DNA from: G026625185 sp963727835 | Lineage (GTDB): Bacteria; Desulfobacterota; WTBG01; JAGOGO01 | Assembly: GCA_963727835.1 (NCBI GenBank) | Contig: CAVSIB010000048.1 | Coordinates: forward strand, 55,090-119,089 | DNA: 64,000 nt | Direction of reading: 5' to 3' | Shown here: one piece after another, positions 35,616 to 44,353 of the stretch | Numbering within the stretch: the stretch's first letter is position 1 | Layout of the letters: each line of letters begins with the position of its first letter | The notes under the pieces: model-generated | What the model was told of the DNA's origin: nothing | The model's input: the letters and a program-made list of their open reading frames with translations, nothing else | The model's database searches: none | Program-made: the position numbers and the translations under genes

Positions 35616-36239
35616 ATGATGCTGGGATTGATTGGCCGAAAGATTGGAATGACGCAGGTTTTTTCGGAAGACGGAGAGGTTTTTCCGGTGACTGTTATTG
35701 AAGCTGGCCCTTGTACCGTGGTAACTAAAAAGACCGATGAAAAAAATGGTTACAAAGCCATTCAGGTGGGGTTTGGTAACCAGAAAGAATCACGGGTATC
35801 GTTACCGTTACGGGGACAGTTTAAGAAAGCTTCTCTTCCTCCTTGTCGGGTTTTGAAAGAGTTTCGTATTGATGACGTGGAAGCGTATGAAGTAGGACAG
35901 AAGCTTACGGTAGAGGTATTTTCGGTAGGAGAAAAGGTTTCCATAACGGGGAACTCAAAAGGCCGAGGCTTTGCAGGAGTAGTAAAGCGGTGGGGATTTT
36001 GGGGGGGGCCAGGGACGCATGGATCGATGTTTCATCGGGCTCCGGGATCAATTGGAGCAAGTGCCTATCCTTCCCGGGTATTAAAGGGGAAGAAGCTTCC
36101 GGGACATTATGGAAATGCTCAAATCACCGTGCGAAATTTAGAAATTGTGGATATAAAAATAGAACAAAACCTGCTTTTAGTTAAAGGGAGTGTACCGGGA
36201 GGAAAGCGGGGAATAATTCTGGTTAAAAAATCGAAATAA
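35616..36239 (+). CDS. rplC: 50S ribosomal protein L3
   Basis: A 207-residue protein with LGLIGRKIGMTQVFSEDGEV at the start. The central loop is KGRGFAGVVKRWGFWGGPGTH, with SIGASAYPSRVLKGKKLPGH after it. L3 helps form the peptidyl transferase centre. Two ATGs are adjacent at the start, and either could be used. Confidence 0.98.
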   Translation: MMLGLIGRKIGMTQVFSEDGEVFPVTVIEAGPCTVVTKKTDEKNGYKAIQVGFGNQKESRVSLPLRGQFKKASLPPCRVLKEFRIDDVEAYEVGQKLTVEVFSVGEKVSITGNSKGRGFAGVVKRWGFWGGPGTHGSMFHRAPGSIGASAYPSRVLKGKKLPGHYGNAQITVRNLEIVDIKIEQNLLLVKGSVPGGKRGIILVKKSK

Positions 36240-36258
36240 GTGAATGGTTGGGATTACA

Positions 36259-36881
36259 ATGCCAGTGGTTGATCTTGTGGATATAACATAATAATAAGGT
36301 TGGGGAAACTTCATTAGCCGATGATATTTTTGGAGTTGAGGTAAAACCCTTTCCTTATCCATGAAGTGGTAAAAATGCAACTGGCCAACCGGAGGTCAGG
36401 GACCGCTTCTACCAAAAACCGTTCGTTAGTAAGAGGAGGCGGTAAGAAACCCTGGAGACAAAAAGGGACAGGCCGTGCTCGGGTTGGTTCCATTCGATCA
36501 CCGTTATGGAAAGGTGGGGGAACGATTTTTGGCCCAGTGCCGCGTGATTACTCTTACTTAGTTCCTAAAAAGGTTAGGAAGAACGCTTTGAAAGCAGCCT
36601 TAAGCCAAAAGCTTCAAGAAAATAAATTGGTGTTGGTTGATGCCATTAAATTAGATGAGGTTAAGAGCAAGAAGTTTGTAGCCTTAATGAAAATTTTTAA
36701 GATCACTAATGCCCTTATTATTGATGAAGAAAATAAAAATTTGAGTCTCTCAGCCCGGAATGTCACCAATTTTAAGGTTCTCAAGCCGGAGGGGCTCAAT
36801 GTTTTTGATATTATGGTTCACGATTATGTTGTTTTAACTAAGCCGTCATTGGAAAGCATCGAAAAAAGGCTTTTAGCATGA
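36259..36881 (+). CDS. rplD: 50S ribosomal protein L4, two +1 frameshifts near the N-terminus
   Basis: ATG 36259 opens MPVVDLVDI, then an extra A at 36285-36286 creates TAA. The corrected frame reads HNNKVGETSLADDIFGVEV. A second extra base at 36359-36360 again gives a stop, and correction leads to HEVVKMQLANRRSGTAST and the RNA-binding loop GGGKKPWRQKGTGRARVGSI. Corrected length is 206 residues, exactly normal. From 36366 on the frame is intact. The stop overlaps the rplW start (ATGA). Confidence 0.92.
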
Positions 36882-37168
36882 AGAATATTTATGATGTCCT
36901 CAAAGGTCCGATTTTGACCGAAAAGAGCACCACCCAGAAGGAAACGGCGAATAAGGTAACATTTGAGGTTGATCGGCGGGCGAATAAGATCGAAATAAAA
37001 CAAGCGGTGGAAAAAATTTTTAAGGTAAAGGTTACTGATGTCCACACGATGCTTGTTCGCGGGAAAGTTAAAAGGTATAAAAATTTACTGGGGAAAAGAT
37101 CAGATTGGAAAAAAGCAGTCGTTACCCTCAAACCCGGTGAGAAGGTGCCATTTTTAGAAGGGGCTTAA
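36878..37168 (+). CDS. rplW: 50S ribosomal protein L23
   Basis: A 96-residue protein. It has the N-terminal DVLKGPILTEKST, VTFEVDRRANKIEIKQAVEK and the GKVKRYKN loop. L23 borders the polypeptide exit and docks trigger factor and SRP. It overlaps the rplD stop by four bases, so the two are translationally coupled. Confidence 0.97.
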   Translation: MKNIYDVLKGPILTEKSTTQKETANKVTFEVDRRANKIEIKQAVEKIFKVKVTDVHTMLVRGKVKRYKNLLGKRSDWKKAVVTLKPGEKVPFLEGA

Positions 37169-37185
37169 TCTGGTAGGAAGCTTAT

Positions 37186-38008
37186 ATGGGCATAAAAAAA
37201 TATAATCCAACATCGCCAGGAATTCGTTTTAAAACAGTTTTGACTTTCGAAGAGATTACCCGGAAAAAGCCGGAAAAAAGCTTGGTGAAAGGCTTGACTA
37301 AGACGGGGGGGCGAAATTGTTATGGCCGTATCACGAGCCGATACATCGGAGGAGGACATAAACAGAAATATCGGGATATCGATTTTAAACGGAATAAACA
37401 TGATATTCCTGCCAAAGTGGCAAGCATAGAATATGATCCGAATCGTTCTGCGAGAATCGCGCTTCTCCATTATGGAGATGGGGAAAAACGATATGTCTTA
37501 GCTCCGTTAGGTACTTAAAGTCGGAGATACGGTTATGTCCGGGGGAAACGCGCCGATTCAGATTGGCAATGCGCTTCCTTTGAAGAATATTCCGGTGGGT
37601 AGTATTATCCATAATATCGAGCTTAAAATCGGAAAAGGAGGCCAGTTGGCTCGCAGTGCAGGCACCTATGCTCAATTTATGGCCAAAGAAGGGGATTTCG
37701 CGCAAATTAAACTCCCCTCGAATGAAGTGCGCGTGGTTCATATCAATTGTTTTGCTACCATTGGCCAGCTCGGCAATGTTGATCATAGTAATATTTCCAT
37801 TGGAAAAGCTGGTCGCACCCGCTGGCTGGGCAGAAAGTCCAAGGTAAGAGGTGTGGCTATGAATCCCATTGATCACCCCATGGGTGGTGGAGAAGGCAAG
37901 TCTTCCGGTGGTCGACACCCTTGCACTCCGTGGGGAGTTCCCACCAAAGGATATAAAACCCGGAAGAATAAGGCAACAACGAAGTATATCATCAAACGGA
38001 GAAAATAG
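37186..38008 (+). CDS. rplB: 50S ribosomal protein L2, one +1 frameshift
   Basis: The first frame runs through GRITSRYIGGGHKQKYRDID and GEKRYVLAPLG. An extra A at 37513 then yields ACT TAA. Removing it continues LKVGDTVMSGGNAPIQIGNA to the end, including the conserved HPMGGGEGKSSGGRHPCTPW with the peptidyl-transferase-region His. Corrected length is 273 residues, as normal. Confidence 0.93.
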
Positions 38009-38029
38009 ATTGTATAAGAGGAGCCAAGA

Positions 38030-38320
38030 ATGAGTCGGTCCATTAAAAAAGGCCCATTCATTGATTTAAAGCTTTGGAAAAAGGTGGAAGAAAACCTAAG
38101 TTCCAATAAGAAAAAGGTGATCAAAACCTGGTCACGACGATCTACTATTCTTCCGGAACTTATAGGGATGACATTTGCGGTTCATAATGGCAAAAAGTTT
38201 ATCCCGGTTTTTGTTACTGAGGATATGGTAGGCCATAAACTGGGAGAGTTTTCTCCCACCCGGACTTTCTATAGCCACTCAGGTGACCGGAAAGCTACTA
38301 AAGTTAAAGCAAAGGCATAA
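38030..38320 (+). CDS. rpsS: 30S ribosomal protein S19
   Basis: A 96-residue protein. It starts SRSIKKGPFIDLKLWKKV and has the motif VTEDMVGHKLGEFSPTRTF. It contacts S13 in the 30S head. It is followed by rplV at 15 bases. Confidence 0.98.
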   Translation: MSRSIKKGPFIDLKLWKKVEENLSSNKKKVIKTWSRRSTILPELIGMTFAVHNGKKFIPVFVTEDMVGHKLGEFSPTRTFYSHSGDRKATKVKAKA

Positions 38321-38335
38321 TCATAAAATAATTCC

Positions 38336-38668
38336 ATGGAAACTCAAACGGTTGCTCGTTATATTCGAATGTCTCCCCGTAAAGTAAGGTATATCGCTGA
38401 CTTGGTGCGGGGGAAAAAGGTTGGAGAAGCTCTGGATATTTTAACGTTTACTCCGCGAAGAGCATCTCACGTGGTATCGAGGCTCCTAAAATCAGGTATT
38501 GCCAACGCAGGCCAAAATGAGAGCATTGATGTTGATACCTTGTATATAAAAAAGATTTTTGTGGACGGTGGCCCCACGCTTCGAAGATTTCGACCTCGAC
38601 CGATGGGACGCGCCACAAGGATAAGAAAGAGAAGTAGCCATATAACGGTAGTGTTAGAAGAGAGTTAA
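38336..38668 (+). CDS. rplV: 50S ribosomal protein L22
   Basis: A 110-residue protein with RYIRMSPRKVRYIADLVRGK and the exit-tunnel loop region PTLRRFRPRPMGRATRIRKR. The length and both motifs are standard. Confidence 0.98.
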   Translation: METQTVARYIRMSPRKVRYIADLVRGKKVGEALDILTFTPRRASHVVSRLLKSGIANAGQNESIDVDTLYIKKIFVDGGPTLRRFRPRPMGRATRIRKRSSHITVVLEES

Positions 38669-38687
38669 TAGAAAGGTAAATTTCCGT

Positions 38688-39347
38688 ATGGGACAGAAAG
38701 TTCATCCCGTAGGCTTTCGGCTGGGGATAAATAAGACATGGGTTTCCCGCTGGTTTGCGGAAAAAGATTACAGTAAACTCCTGCAAGAGGATATTTATAT
38801 CCGCAAATTTTTAAAGAAGAAGCTTTACCATGCAGGAGTGGCCAAAATTGAAATTGAACGGGTAGGCGCGAAGATAATCATTTCGATCCATACTGCTCGT
38901 CCCGGTATAATCATTGGCCGCAAGGGAGCTGAAATTGATAACTTGAAGAATGAAGTCCAAAAGTTGACCCATCAGGAAGTGTTTATCAATATTATTGAAG
39001 TGCGGAAACCTGAGCTTGATGCTCAGCTGGTGGGCGAAAACATTGCCAGTCAGTTGGAACGACGCGTTTCGTTCCGGCGGGCAATGAAACGGAGTGTAAC
39101 GTCTTCATTGAAATTTGGAGGCCAGGGAATACGGATCTCCTGTTCGGGTCGGTTGGGAGGAGCAGAAATGGCCCGGACTGAATGGTACCGGGAAGGAAAA
39201 GTGCCTCTCCATACCATTAGAGCCAACATTGATTACGGTTTTGCTGAAGCAAAGACTACCTACGGGCTCATCGGTATCAAGGTGTGGATTTATAAAGGAG
39301 AGGTAAGTCAGGATAGCGAGGCAGTAAAAGAGCGGATAAGGAAATAA
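38688..39347 (+). CDS. rpsC: 30S ribosomal protein S3
   Basis: A 219-residue protein starting GQKVHPVGFRLGINKTW. A KH domain (RPGIIIGRKGAEIDNLK) and the C-terminal GRLGGAEMARTEWYREGKVP follow. S3 forms part of the mRNA entry site. Confidence 0.98.
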   Translation: MGQKVHPVGFRLGINKTWVSRWFAEKDYSKLLQEDIYIRKFLKKKLYHAGVAKIEIERVGAKIIISIHTARPGIIIGRKGAEIDNLKNEVQKLTHQEVFINIIEVRKPELDAQLVGENIASQLERRVSFRRAMKRSVTSSLKFGGQGIRISCSGRLGGAEMARTEWYREGKVPLHTIRANIDYGFAEAKTTYGLIGIKVWIYKGEVSQDSEAVKERIRK

Positions 39348-39351
39348 CCTC

Positions 39352-39774
39352 ATGTTAAGTCCGAAGAAGGTAAAACACCGTAAAGTTCAAAAAGGCCGGA
39401 TGAGAGGAAAGGCCTATCGAGGTAGTTCACTCCACTTTGGAGATTTTGGCCTTTTAGCTACCGAATGCGGCTGGTTAACGAGCCGTCAGATCGAAGCGGC
39501 GAGAATCGCTTTAACCCGCCATGTCAAGAGGAGCGGAAAAGTGTGGATTTCGATTTTTCCTGATAAACCTTTATGCAAGAAGCCAGCGGAAACGAGGATG
39601 GGAAAGGGCAAGGGTAACCCTGAGGAATGGGTTGCGGTAATCAAACCAGGCCGAGTTCTTTATGAGATGGAAGGGGTTTCTTTAGAAACCGCCCGGGAAG
39701 CGTTTCGTTTAGCAGCTCATAAACTTCCAATTGCTACAAAATTTTTGAGCCGGAGCCATGCTGATGAAGCCTAA
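39352..39774 (+). CDS. rplP: 50S ribosomal protein L16
   Basis: A 140-residue protein: MLSPKKVKHRKVQKGRMRGK, then the block WISIFPDKPLCKKPAETRMG with KGKGNPEEWVAVIKPG after it. L16 helps position A-site tRNA. It overlaps rpmC. Confidence 0.98.
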   Translation: MLSPKKVKHRKVQKGRMRGKAYRGSSLHFGDFGLLATECGWLTSRQIEAARIALTRHVKRSGKVWISIFPDKPLCKKPAETRMGKGKGNPEEWVAVIKPGRVLYEMEGVSLETAREAFRLAAHKLPIATKFLSRSHADEA

Positions 39775-39964
39775 AGAGATTCGTGAGTTGTCCTTAGAGG
39801 AAATGCTGCAGAAGGAGAAAGATTTTACTGAAGAACTTTTTAACCTTAAATTTCAATCCGCCATGGGACAGCTTGAAAACACTATGCGGGTCAAACAAGT
39901 CAAAAAAGACATCGCTCGGGTAAAAACGATTTTTAAAGAGCTCCGCAAGGGCCAAGGGAAATAA
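39764..39964 (+). CDS. rpmC: 50S ribosomal protein L29
   Basis: A helical protein of about 66 residues: MKPKEIRELSLEEMLQKEKD, LFNLKFQSAMGQLENT, and KKDIARVKTI. Two in-frame ATGs (39758, 39764) overlap the rplP end; I choose the second because GGAG lies eight bases before it. Confidence 0.95.
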   Translation: MKPKEIRELSLEEMLQKEKDFTEELFNLKFQSAMGQLENTMRVKQVKKDIARVKTIFKELRKGQGK

Positions 39965-39977
39965 AAAGGGTAGATTC

Positions 39978-40247
39978 ATGGACCATGATAACCAGACACA
40001 GAGACGAAAAAAAACCCTGATTGGGATTGTTATTAGTGACAAGATGGATAAGACCGTGACGGTTTTAGTGGAACGGCTTACGCAGCATTCGACGTACAAA
40101 AAATATATCCGGAAACGAAAAAAATTTAGAGCTCATGATGAACAGAATTCTTGTCGGATTGGAGATAAGGTTCTCATTGTAGAGTCAAGGCCTTTAAGTA
40201 AAGACAAACACTGGCGGGTTCGGGAAATTATTGAAAAAGCGGTTTGA
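39978..40247 (+). CDS. rpsQ: 30S ribosomal protein S17
   Basis: An 89-residue protein with RKKTLIGIVISDKMDKTVTV and KYIRKRKKFRAHDE, ending in the SRPLSKDKHWRVREI motif. Length and position are as expected. Confidence 0.98.
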   Translation: MDHDNQTQRRKKTLIGIVISDKMDKTVTVLVERLTQHSTYKKYIRKRKKFRAHDEQNSCRIGDKVLIVESRPLSKDKHWRVREIIEKAV

Positions 40248-40289
40248 AAATTTTCTCCTTTTTTAATTCTGGGAGTTTCGAGGCGAATC

Positions 40290-40658
40290 ATGATTCAACA
40301 GCAGACGCGACTTACGGTTGCTGATAATTCAGGCGCAAAACGAGTTATGTGTATTAAGGTCTTGGGGGGATCGGGGAGACGGTACGCTTCCTTGGGAGAC
40401 GTGATTGTGGTTTCCATTAAAGAAGCGATCCCTAATTCTAAAGTCAAAAAGGGATAGGTAGCGAAAGCAGTCATAGTAAGGACTAAAAAAGAAGTAAGGC
40501 GCAAGGACGGGACATATATTAAATTTGATGATAATTCGGCGGTCTTGATTAATCCGCAAAATGAACCGATCGGGACTCGAATTTTTGGACCGGTAGCCCG
40601 AGAATTAAGGGCGAAGAAGTTTATGAAGATTATTTCTTTGGCTCCCGAAGTTCTATAG
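40290..40658 (+). CDS. rplN: 50S ribosomal protein L14 with in-frame TAG
   Basis: From ATG 40290 the frame encodes the L14 start (MIQQQTRLTVADNSGAKRVM) up to SKVKKG. It then has TAG at codon 56 (40455-40457) and resumes without a shift at VAKAVIVRTKKEVRRKDGTY, ending ARELRAKKFMKIISLAPEVL. Total length is the normal 122 residues. The stop replaces a position usually Asp or Glu (KKGDV or KKGEV), so one base change (GAG to TAG) explains it. L14 is essential, so this is a base error or a read-through codon. Confidence 0.92.
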
Positions 40659-40669
40659 AAGAGATAAAA

Positions 40670-40996
40670 ATGGAAAGAAAAAAGTTTCATGTTAAAAAGA
40701 ACGACCTGGTGATGGTGATTGCGGGAAGGGATAAAGGGAAAAGCGGCAAGATTTTATCGGTGCTTTCCAAAAAAAATCGGGTCATCGTGGAAAAGGTTAA
40801 TTTCATTAAGCGACACACCCGCCCTAGCGCTAAGCAACGCCAGGGGGGTATTATTGAACGGGAAGGACCGATCAATATTTCTAATGTTATGCTCATATGT
40901 ACAAAATGTAATAAACCTTCGCGGATAGGAAAGAAGTATCTTGAGGATGATAAAAAAGTCCGGGTTTGCAAAAAATGTGGTGAAATTCTTTCCTAA
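40670..40996 (+). CDS. rplX: 50S ribosomal protein L24
   Basis: A 108-residue protein with a KOW motif (VIAGRDKGKSGKILSV), VNFIKRHTRPS and GGIIEREGPINISNVML. A C-terminal CTKC...CKKC pair is a putative zinc site present in some L24 proteins. Confidence 0.97.
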   Translation: MERKKFHVKKNDLVMVIAGRDKGKSGKILSVLSKKNRVIVEKVNFIKRHTRPSAKQRQGGIIEREGPINISNVMLICTKCNKPSRIGKKYLEDDKKVRVCKKCGEILS

Positions 40997-41015
40997 TTAA
41001 AAAGGGAGATTGTCA

Positions 41016-41558
41016 TTGGCTGCACGGTTAAAAGAATATTATCTCGAAAAAGTTGTTCCGTCTCTGAAAAAGGAATTTCAGTATAAAAATATTATGGAGA
41101 TTCCTTCGCTCCAAAAGATTATTATCAATATGGGGTTAGGGGAAGCGATTAGTGATGTGAAAGTGCTTGATTCTGCGGCAAATGAACTTTTGGCAATTTC
41201 GGGACAAAAATCGGTTATTACGAAGGCAAGAAAGTCAATTGCTGGTTTCAAGCTTCGGTCAGGGATGTCTATTGGTTGCATGGTGACCTTGCGCAAAGAA
41301 AGGATGTATGAATTTTTCGACCGGCTAGTCAATGTGGCCTTACCCCGGGTTAAAGATTTTCGCGGAGTATCCGGCAAATCTTTTGACGGGCGGGGAAATT
41401 ACGCCCTGGGTATCAAGGAGCAAATTATTTTTCCGGAAATTAATTATGATAAAATTGATAAAGTGAGAGGCATGAATATTGTTATTGTCACCAGTGCTAA
41501 ATCGGATGAAGAAGGAAAGGCACTTTTGAAATACTTAGGTATGCCTTTTCGGGATTAA
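41016..41558 (+). CDS. rplE: 50S ribosomal protein L5
   Basis: About 180 residues. Motifs are LQKIIINMGLGEAISD, SGQKSVITKARKSIAGFKLR and EQIIFPEINYDKID. There is no ATG; two TTG codons lie at 41010 and 41016. I choose 41016, which places AAGGGAG about eight bases upstream. L5 binds 5S rRNA. Confidence 0.96.
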   Translation: MAARLKEYYLEKVVPSLKKEFQYKNIMEIPSLQKIIINMGLGEAISDVKVLDSAANELLAISGQKSVITKARKSIAGFKLRSGMSIGCMVTLRKERMYEFFDRLVNVALPRVKDFRGVSGKSFDGRGNYALGIKEQIIFPEINYDKIDKVRGMNIVIVTSAKSDEEGKALLKYLGMPFRD

Positions 41559-41561
41559 AAG

Positions 41562-41747
41562 ATGGCAAAAAAATCTCTTATTGCAAAATCAAAACGTACA
41601 CCCAAGTTTTCTGCCCGGAAATATAACCGGTGCCCTTTGTGCGGACGACCGCGAGCCTATTTAAGGAAATTTGACATGTGCAGGATTTGTTTTCGGCTGT
41701 TGTCCTTAAAAGGTGAACTCCCGGGCGTGACGAAGTCGAGCTGGTAA
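41562..41747 (+). CDS. rpsN: 30S ribosomal protein S14, zinc type
   Basis: A 61-residue protein with CPLCGRPRAYLRKFDMCRIC, four cysteines that bind zinc. This is the short type-Z S14, not the longer zinc-free form of enterics. It starts four bases after the rplE stop. Confidence 0.98.
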   Translation: MAKKSLIAKSKRTPKFSARKYNRCPLCGRPRAYLRKFDMCRICFRLLSLKGELPGVTKSSW

Positions 41748-41808
41748 AAAAGCAGTCTTGGGAAAAAATAAGAATCCTATGACCTTGTTTGAATAAGGAA
41801 ATACTTAT

Positions 41809-42207
41809 ATGAGCATGACTGACCCGATTGCGGATATGCTTACCCGAATTCGGAATGGCAATAAGGCCAAGTTTGAGAAGGTAGATATCCCTCTTTCTAA
41901 AGAGAAACTGGAGATTGCTAAAATCCTCAAACAGGAGGGGTATATTAAAAACCTTAAAGTCTTAAGCGAAGAAAAAAAAGGAACGCTTCGGGTGTATCTC
42001 AAGTATGATGCCCAAAACCGGGGGATTATACTTGGCATTAAACGGGTAAGCAGACCGGGTTTGAGAATTTATGTAAAGAGCAAAAAGATTCTTCCTGTGC
42101 TTAACGGCTTTGGTATTAATATTGTTTCTACCCCGCAGGGGATAATTACTGACAACGACGCCAAAAAGTTGAATGTGGGTGGAGAACTCATCTGTTCGGT
42201 TTGGTAA
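41809..42207 (+). CDS. rpsH: 30S ribosomal protein S8
   Basis: A 132-residue protein: MTDPIADMLTRIRNGNKAKF, then KRVSRPGLRIYVKSKKI and the C-terminal GIITDNDAKKLNVGGELICS. A second ATG two codons in is equally possible as start. S8 is the usual spc-operon autoregulator. Confidence 0.98.
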   Translation: MSMTDPIADMLTRIRNGNKAKFEKVDIPLSKEKLEIAKILKQEGYIKNLKVLSEEKKGTLRVYLKYDAQNRGIILGIKRVSRPGLRIYVKSKKILPVLNGFGINIVSTPQGIITDNDAKKLNVGGELICSVW

Positions 42208-42220
42208 AGGAGAATTCAGA

Positions 42221-42760
42221 GTGTCGCGCATTGGCAAGCTACCAATACCAGTTCCTTCAGGACTGAAGATCAGTTTAGATAAGGGGATTCTTAAGGTAAC
42301 AGGGCCGAAGGGAAGTCTGGAGCATATGTTGCGGCCGGGCATGAGCGTGGAAGTTACCAACGAGAATATTATTGTAAAAAGAGCAGATGAAAACCGGAAA
42401 ACCCGTGCTTTGCACGGACTCTCCCGGACGTTGATCGCAAATTTAATTATTGGAGTTACTAAAGGTTTTGAAAGAATATTGGATATTTCTGGGGTCGGAT
42501 ATCGTGCGGAAGTAAAGGGTAATGTTCTCACATTGACCTTGGGCTATTCGCATCCCATTAATTTTACCCTTCCCCCAAACATCACGGCTACTGTGGATAA
42601 ACAAAACCGGATTATTGTTGAAGGGTGCGATAAGCAAAAAGTGGGGGATGTGGCGGCAAAAATTCGGGCCTTTCGTCCGATTGAACCTTACAAGGGTAAA
42701 GGAATTAAGTTCGCAGAGGAAAAAGTCAGGAGAAAAGTTGGCAAGACCGGAGCAAAATAA
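42221..42760 (+). CDS. rplF: 50S ribosomal protein L6
   Basis: A 179-residue protein that starts at GTG 42221 (SRIGKLPIPVPSGLK), behind AAAGGAGA. It carries the C-terminal EPYKGKGIKFAEEKVRRKVGK signature. The longer frame from 42173 overlaps rpsH and is rejected. Confidence 0.97.
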   Translation: MSRIGKLPIPVPSGLKISLDKGILKVTGPKGSLEHMLRPGMSVEVTNENIIVKRADENRKTRALHGLSRTLIANLIIGVTKGFERILDISGVGYRAEVKGNVLTLTLGYSHPINFTLPPNITATVDKQNRIIVEGCDKQKVGDVAAKIRAFRPIEPYKGKGIKFAEEKVRRKVGKTGAK

Positions 42761-42787
42761 AAGAGACGTTGCATAACGATTATCACC

Positions 42788-43156
42788 ATGAAAACACCAA
42801 AAAAAATTATCGCCCGATTAAGAAGAAAAAGATCAATTCGAAAAAAAGTTTGTGGCGCTGCTGCGCGTCCTCGGCTTTGTGTTTTTCGAAGTGACAAGCA
42901 TATTTATTCCCAGATCATTAATGATGAGACTGGACAGACGCTGGTTTCTGCCTCTACCCTTACCGCCGAACTCGGTGCGGATTTAAAGGAAGGGACGGGA
43001 AACACGAAGGCGTCAAAAAAAGTGGGAGCATTACTCGCTCAAAGAGCGATCGCCAAAGGGGTTAAACAGGTAGTATTCGATCGGAATGGTTTTTTATATC
43101 ATGGGCGCATCAAGGCGTTAGCTGAAGCAGCTCGAGAAGGTGGGCTTGAATTTTAA
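42788..43156 (+). CDS. rplR: 50S ribosomal protein L18
   Basis: A 122-residue protein with RPRLCVFRSDKHIYSQIIND and VVFDRNGFLYHGRIKALAEA. It binds 5S rRNA with L5. The very basic N-terminus (ARLRRKRSIRKK) is typical. Confidence 0.98.
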   Translation: MKTPKKIIARLRRKRSIRKKVCGAAARPRLCVFRSDKHIYSQIINDETGQTLVSASTLTAELGADLKEGTGNTKASKKVGALLAQRAIAKGVKQVVFDRNGFLYHGRIKALAEAAREGGLEF

Positions 43157-43162
43157 AGAAAA

Positions 43163-43672
43163 GTGAGGGACATGATCGTAAAGGAGAAAGAAGAAAAGAC
43201 ATTTGTTGACAAAGTGGTGCACATAAGTCGCGTGGCTAAAGTAGTAAAAGGTGGCCGGCGGTTTAGCTTTAGTGCCATTGTGGTCGTCGGTGATGGGAAT
43301 GGAATGGTCGGGTATGGACTGGGGAAAGCCAAGGAAGTTCCGGAAGCAATCCGTAAAGGGGTTGAGCAGGCCAAGAAGAATCTGGTGTTAGTTCCCATTA
43401 TGGATGGGACAATTCCCCACGAGATTATCGGACATTTTGGTGCGGGCAAGGTTTTCCTCAAGCCAGCTTCTTTAGGAACGGGTATTATTGCCGGTGGTGC
43501 AGTGCGGGCAGTCGTGGAGGCTGCCGGGATCAACAACATTCTCACAAAATGTTTAGGCTCTCACAACCCTCACAATGCGGTAAAGGCAACCATAGATGGC
43601 TTGATTAAATTAAGAAGCCATGATGAGATGCGAAAAAAGTTAGGCAAGGAAGTGTTGAATAAAACGGAGTAG
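43163..43672 (+). CDS. rpsE: 30S ribosomal protein S5
   Basis: A 166-169-residue protein with VVKGGRRFSFSAIVVVGDGN, GYGLGKAKEVPEAIRKG and the C-terminal AGINNILTKCLGSHNPHN. The start could be GTG 43163 or ATG 43172; spacing to the purine-rich site is poor for both. Confidence 0.97.
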   Translation: MRDMIVKEKEEKTFVDKVVHISRVAKVVKGGRRFSFSAIVVVGDGNGMVGYGLGKAKEVPEAIRKGVEQAKKNLVLVPIMDGTIPHEIIGHFGAGKVFLKPASLGTGIIAGGAVRAVVEAAGINNILTKCLGSHNPHNAVKATIDGLIKLRSHDEMRKKLGKEVLNKTE

Positions 43673-43703
43673 TACTTTCTTCATTTCACTGGAAATAAGG
43701 GCA

Positions 43704-43889
43704 ATGGTAAAAGAACTGAAAGTAACATTAAAAAAAAGTTCTATCGGACGGCCAAAAAAACACCAGAGAACTTTAGTGGGCCTCAAACTTACTAAAACTC
43801 ATAAGACCATACGGGTAAAGGTTACTCCAGAGGTTCAGGGGATGCTGAAGACAGTTGCCCACTTGGTAGAAATCCAAGAAATTGACTGA
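43704..43889 (+). CDS. rpmD: 50S ribosomal protein L30
   Basis: A 61-residue protein: LKVTLKKSSIGRPKKHQRTL and KTIRVKVTPEVQGMLKTVAH. It is the short bacterial L30, in its standard place before rplO. Confidence 0.96.
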   Translation: MVKELKVTLKKSSIGRPKKHQRTLVGLKLTKTHKTIRVKVTPEVQGMLKTVAHLVEIQEID

Positions 43890-43910
43890 TTGAGAAAGAC
43901 GTTTAAGACT

Positions 43911-44351
43911 ATGAAGCTTCATGAGATTAAAATTCCGACGGGTGCTCGAAGAAAGCCGAAAAGAGTGGGCCGGGGTGAAAGTTCCGGCTACGGCAAGACT
44001 GCGGGAAAGGGCGCCAAAGGGCAGAATGCCCGGTCGGGTGGTGGCAAAAGTGGCGGCTTCGAGGGAGGGCAGATGCCCCTAAAAAGGAGGCTTCCCAAAA
44101 AAGGGTTCCATAGTCCTTTTAAAAAGAAGTTTGCTTTAGTGAATGTTAAGGACTTGGAGAGGTTTGACAAAGACCTGGTCATTGATCCTGCATTGATGAT
44201 TAAAGAAGGGTTAATTAAAAAGCTCCAGGATGGTGTTAAAATTTTGGGAAAAGGGGAGATCACGAAACCTCTAATTATTAAAGCACACCAAGTCAGTAGT
44301 CAAGCAAAAGAGAAAATCGAACGAGTGGGAGGAAAGGTCGAGGTTCTCTAA
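43911..44351 (+). CDS. rplO: 50S ribosomal protein L15
   Basis: A 146-residue protein starting MKLHEIKIPTGARRKPKRVG. The Gly-rich GRGESSGYGKTAGKGAKGQN arm and PLKRRLPKKGFHSPF follow. I prefer ATG 43911 over the TTG at 43890 that directly abuts the rpmD stop, because homologues start at M-x-L-H-E/D. Confidence 0.96.
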   Translation: MKLHEIKIPTGARRKPKRVGRGESSGYGKTAGKGAKGQNARSGGGKSGGFEGGQMPLKRRLPKKGFHSPFKKKFALVNVKDLERFDKDLVIDPALMIKEGLIKKLQDGVKILGKGEITKPLIIKAHQVSSQAKEKIERVGGKVEVL

Positions 44352-44353
44352 CC

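Noticed and set aside
40290..40658. Global recoding of TAG
   Set aside because: TAG ends several intact genes, including rplN itself, so genome-wide reassignment is unlikely from this window.
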